Positions 17,383 through 20,077 of a stretch of DNA of 20,077 nucleotides are shown in pieces (the first letter of the stretch is position 1; every line of letters begins with the position of its first letter). A program made the position numbers and the translations under genes. Location: positions 1 through 20,077 of the forward strand of contig JAUCBJ010006046.1 of NCBI GenBank assembly GCA_032718475.1, in the 5' to 3' direction. The stretch is from Nemertoderma westbladi (taxonomy: Eukaryota > Xenacoelomorpha > Nemertodermatida > Nemertodermatidae). The notes beneath the pieces are model-generated. The model was not told the DNA's origin. It made no database searches and worked only from the letters and a program-made list of their open reading frames with translations.

Positions 17383-18062
17383 AAATTAATTAATTTAAAA
17401 TTAAATACAAATTAATAAAGTAAAATTAAATACAAATAATTAATTAAAATTAAGTACAAATAAATAAGCAATAATAAATAAAAGAGCTGCGGTGTCACTT
17501 ATGACACCCTCTTGGCCCTCTAGGCGACAGTTAGACAACACTGACACCATTGCGTATCGGATTGATTAATTAGGATAATCAATTAAACCCTAATTAGGAG
17601 TCATAAGACACCTATTAGGGTTTAATTGTACTAATTAATTGATGACAGTAGTAGGGTCTTGGCCGGCTCTGTGACACTTGGACCTAACTGACACCCATTG
17701 GGTGTCATATGACACCCAATTATCACCCTATGGGTGTCATTGGGTGTCATTGGCGCCAGACTGTCTGGGTGACACCTCCCAATTAGGCTAATTAGACCCT
17801 AATTGACAGGTGTCATCAATTAATTAGTACAATTAACTCCTAATTAGGGTTTAATTGATTATCCTAATTAATCAGACTGATTAGCGCCCTGACACACAAT
17901 GGGTCATCAGTTAGGTCCAAGTGTCACAGAGCCGGCTCAAGAGGGTGTCATAAGTGACACCGCAGCTCTTTTATTCATTAATATCTATTTATTTATATTT
18001 AATTTTAATTAATTATTTGCATTTTATTTTATTCGTATTTAATTCTAAATTAATTATTCATT
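17383..18062. mobile_element. Foldback element with long nested inverted repeats
   Basis: The clearest arms are 34 bp and perfect: 17480-17513 (AAAAGAGCTGCGGTGTCACT start) and 17939-17972. Outward, AT-rich sequence remains inverted-repeated (AATTAATTTAAAATTAAATAC and AATAATTAATTAAAATTAA words), to about 17383 and 18062. Inward, further blocks pair: CCGGCTCTGTGACACTTGG with the TAACTGA that follows (17663 region against 17936-17900) and TTAGGATAATCAATTAAACC (17571 region against the 17850-17875 region). The arms are offset by insertions, so the fold is branched. The word GTGTCA/TGACAC occurs about 15 times between 17480 and 17972. No ORF lies inside. It resembles foldback-type non-autonomous DNA transposons. 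The ORF at 18736 lies outside both arms. Confidence 0.8.
17698..17719. repeat. Perfect 22-bp palindrome within the foldback
   Basis: TTGGGTGTCAT is followed immediately by its reverse complement, centred between 17708 and 17709. Two more palindromes lie close by: TGGCGCCA (17751-17758) and CCAGAC-T-GTCTGG (17756-17768). Confidence 0.93.
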
Positions 18063-18143
18063 TGTACTTTATGGGTATACAGCTCCCTTACTGGTAACTA
18101 ATTACTCTTATCTATATCCAACCGCCTGCAGTTCCATAGTCTG

Positions 18144-18157
18144 CCGCTAGAGGGCGT
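18144..18157 (+). promoter_or_regulatory. CTCF-like binding site
   Basis: CCGCTAGAGGGCGT matches the core CTCF consensus CCASYAGRKGGCRS at nearly every position. It lies between the foldback element and the promoter of the 347-codon gene, where an insulator would make sense. CTCF is conserved in bilaterians; binding here is inferred from sequence only. Confidence 0.45.
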
Positions 18158-18454
18158 ATTATCTGAAAATTAACATCTTCTCTAACTTTGTTATTTTCAA
18201 TTTAACTATTTATTTGTACCTAATTTTAATTAATTATTTGTATTCTATTTGACTTTATTTATTCATTTGTACTTTATTTTAAATTAATTAATTGTATTAC
18301 TTTTACTTTATACATTGATTTCTATTTTTAGATTAATTAGTTTTTATATTACCAATGAGATCACTATGACATAATGTCTATTTTTAGCTCTATGGTTTAT
18401 AGATCCCTTATCGTTAACTTTATAATCTTTCCTCTCGCGGCCCCTTTGTCTTCG

Positions 18455-18645
18455 TTATTCAATGGCGCCACTCTGTCTACCATTGAATAACATTGGGCAA
18501 TCATTATCTCGCCTGATGTGACGTCATCAAAGCTGCTCTCTGATTGGTTTAATTATACAGTCTTTTCTCCCTCCTGTTCCCTGATTGGCTAACCCATTCT
18601 AGCCCCCTCTATAATAGCCCCCGTTCACCACATTCCCAATCATTG
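18455..18645 (+). promoter_or_regulatory. Pol II promoter: dyad, CRE, two CCAAT boxes, TATA
   Basis: In order: an 11-bp perfect inverted repeat TTATTCAATGG / CCATTGAATAA (18455-18465, 18480-18490); a full cAMP-response element TGACGTCA (18519-18526); two inverted CCAAT boxes, CTGATTGG, with cores at 18543-18547 and 18584-18588 (41 bp apart); and a TATA-type box CTATAATAG at 18609-18617. An initiator-like TCATTGT lies about 30 bp downstream (near 18640). The predicted 5' untranslated region is about 95 nt to the ATG at 18736. Order and spacing are those of a standard NF-Y/CREB-type TATA promoter, which argues that the downstream ORF is expressed. Confidence 0.75.
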
Positions 18646-18735
18646 TCTCTTTGTTTTCCTGAAAAGTTTTAATTATTTTCGTAAAAGTATTTATTTATTT
18701 TTATTTCCTAAACGAGTTACCGGTACACAATCACG

Positions 18736-19779
18736 ATGGCACATTCAGAAATCAGCTATTCAAGCAACGATCTGGTTTGCAACGAAAATCAGTTTATGCT
18801 ACAAGACAACTCGTTTGGTCTATATTTCGATCCGGCGAACAAACTCTTCCCGTTAACGATAAATACAACCTTAAACCAACCCATCCCGATTCCGGCAAAC
18901 TACGCGCACTTTATTTTCCGCGCCTGCTACAAACTTCACGATGGACAATATCAAACCCTCGACGATAATAAACTTCATTCCTCCAACCACGGTTTCAAAC
19001 TTTTAAAAAGGGACAACAAAATCACGTTCAATCTAACTACTTCGCCCGAGACGTTTACGATTCCAACTAGTATAGTCGATTTTATTCGAGAAAACATCAA
19101 CCAAGATGTGGCAAATCGTCTACTGGGTTTAACCACTCTCGTAACCTCCTTCTTCTCCGATGATCGCTTATTTGATTTTCATAGTATCGCAAACTCGATT
19201 CTTCTTCTCATCTGGAACTCGTCGACTCCGACCGAGGAAGAGGAGACTCGTTTCTTTAAACTTTTCGACAAGGATGTTCTCGCTTTCGGCGAGAAATTGA
19301 ATGAGCTCACATGCTTTTTCGCCAATAAAGTCTCCTATTACTTTGGATTCAATTATAGAGTTGGCACCTATGGAAGTATTAACCCAGTGAAACCACTCGA
19401 GTTAATAAAGCTGGAAGACACGGTAAACAGTTCATGGATCACATTTTCCGTCGCCTGCACCAATTTATTTCAACAATATGTAAACATCTGTCGCTCTTTT
19501 ATTAATCCTACTACTCACCTTGTCCTAAAACCGGGTAATTGGGTTGCTTTTGACTATTGCACTTTTGGGTTTGTTACAAATATTCGGAACGAGCGCAATT
19601 TAGCGATCACCAATGGCTACGAGGTTGACGATGGAAAGCAAACACACCTTAATCTATTTCACCCCCCAAGAAAAGGCTATCTCAACAATCTATTAAAGAG
19701 AAAATTATCGCAACCATTAATAGTATTGGACCCTAAAAGGGTTAAACCAGTTATTCTCGGAGGCCAGCAACCCTATTAA
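18736..19779 (+). CDS. Uncharacterised intronless 347-aa protein
   Basis: This is the only long complete ORF in the window. The start ATG has a strong context (A at -3, G at +4) and follows a well-formed promoter. I do not recognise the family. There is no obvious signal peptide. The short hydrophobic stretch SIANSILLLIWNSS (about residues 150-165) is better explained as a buried helix than a membrane segment. Residues 130-220 look helical, with an acidic TPTEEEETRFF turn. The region from about residue 262 to 312, starting LKPGNWVAFDYCTFGFV, is rich in beta-type residues and could be a small SH3/Tudor-like barrel of the kind found in chromatin proteins and mobile-element proteins; this is a guess. 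The C-terminus is basic (PPRKG, LLKRKL, PKRVKP) and could serve for nuclear import or nucleic-acid binding. The absence of introns and the repeat-rich surroundings fit a gene from a mobile or viral-derived element, but a single-exon host gene is equally possible. No AATAAA follows before the window end. Confidence 0.75.
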   Translation: MAHSEISYSSNDLVCNENQFMLQDNSFGLYFDPANKLFPLTINTTLNQPIPIPANYAHFIFRACYKLHDGQYQTLDDNKLHSSNHGFKLLKRDNKITFNLTTSPETFTIPTSIVDFIRENINQDVANRLLGLTTLVTSFFSDDRLFDFHSIANSILLLIWNSSTPTEEEETRFFKLFDKDVLAFGEKLNELTCFFANKVSYYFGFNYRVGTYGSINPVKPLELIKLEDTVNSSWITFSVACTNLFQQYVNICRSFINPTTHLVLKPGNWVAFDYCTFGFVTNIRNERNLAITNGYEVDDGKQTHLNLFHPPRKGYLNNLLKRKLSQPLIVLDPKRVKPVILGGQQPY

Positions 19780-19841
19780 TATAAACAGTCTCTATTTATC
19801 AAAAACTGTTCTGATTATATCTTTTGTTATTGTTGATGTTC

Positions 19842-19935
19842 TTATATTATTTATTATTAATGTTGTTGGTAAATTATTTATCCGTTGTTGTTATATTATT
19901 TAATATTGATGTTGTTGGTAAATTATTTATTCTTG
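19842..19935. repeat. 49-bp direct repeat downstream of the 347-codon ORF
   Basis: TGTTGTTGGTAAATTATTTA occurs at 19861 and 19910, each preceded by a TATATTATTTA-like stretch, giving two imperfect copies with a period of 49 bp. It lies in the presumed 3' untranslated region. Confidence 0.8.
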
Positions 19936-20014
19936 TTTCCCCATATTGTTTAAAAAATATAAGATGTTTAACCGGTTATTTTTCATTTTTCTCTACTAGT
20001 TAATCTATTCTATG

Positions 20015-20074
20015 AGAGCGAGCCATGAAGTAAGTGAGTCTCAGCATACCATTAATGACCCTATTGCTCGCTCT
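20015..20074. repeat. Inverted repeat AGAGCGAGC ... GCTCGCTCT
   Basis: Nine-bp perfect arms (20015-20023 and 20066-20074) enclose a 42-nt loop that itself has the near-palindrome TGAGTCTCA (20036-20044). It is cut close by the window edge, so it may be part of a larger structure such as an element end. Confidence 0.6.
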
Positions 20075-20077
20075 TCG

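Noticed and set aside
17383-19779. Foldback element and 347-codon ORF as one autonomous transposon
   Set aside because: Both foldback arms lie upstream of the promoter and no matching arm is seen to the right of the ORF within the window, so linkage is not supported.

Overview
This is a stretch of AT-rich animal-type nuclear DNA, almost entirely repetitive. There are no bacterial operons or ribosome binding sites. Instead it carries a Ty3/gypsy LTR retrotransposon, a decayed CR1/L2-like LINE, tRNA-derived (Pol III) sequences, a foldback element, a TIR-bounded element filled with satellites, homopolymer C/G runs and a Pol II-style promoter. The words TAGGCCTA and TACCGGTA recur throughout. From memory such words are common in marine invertebrate genomes (echinoderms among them), but the sequence alone does not fix the taxon.

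Layout. 1-3575 (minus): one open gag-pol frame of a Ty3/gypsy element, cut by the left window edge after RNase H. It is preceded on its own strand by a proline-tRNA-type primer binding site (3667-3683) and an LTR that starts at 3686. About 5000-5725 (minus): C-terminal part of a CR1/L2-like LINE reverse transcriptase, broken by several frameshifts. 6187-6470: a GC/CpG-rich patch of degenerate repeats. 6829-7755: three unusual inverted repeats, including a poly-C/poly-G foldback. 8134-11451: a 3.3 kb segment bounded by inverted CCCTGCAAACATTTT ends, with AACGTT-rich modules and three unrelated tandem arrays (25 bp, about 22 bp, 100 bp). 11452-13850: mostly unremarkable AT-rich DNA. 13851-14573: a perfect 366-bp-period tandem duplication. 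14575-16180: A-rich and low-information DNA. 16297-16662: a 366 bp segment with 36/37-matching inverted ends, holding a tRNA-like Pol III unit whose middle forms a complete hammerhead ribozyme core. 16934-17000: a second degenerate tRNA-derived fragment. 17383-18062: a large foldback element dense in GTGTCA/TGACAC. 18455-19779: a compact promoter (dyad, CRE, two inverted CCAAT boxes, TATA) driving an intact intronless 347-codon ORF of unknown family. This is the only convincing intact complete gene in the window.

The parts do not form a pathway; the window reads as a transposon graveyard with one possibly live gene. The most interesting items are (1) the hammerhead/tRNA-like composite inside a TIR-flanked element, (2) the foldback element immediately upstream of the promoter of the unknown 347-aa gene, and (3) the TIR element that seems to be built mostly of satellite arrays. 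All calls were made by reading; no alignment, folding or database search was run.
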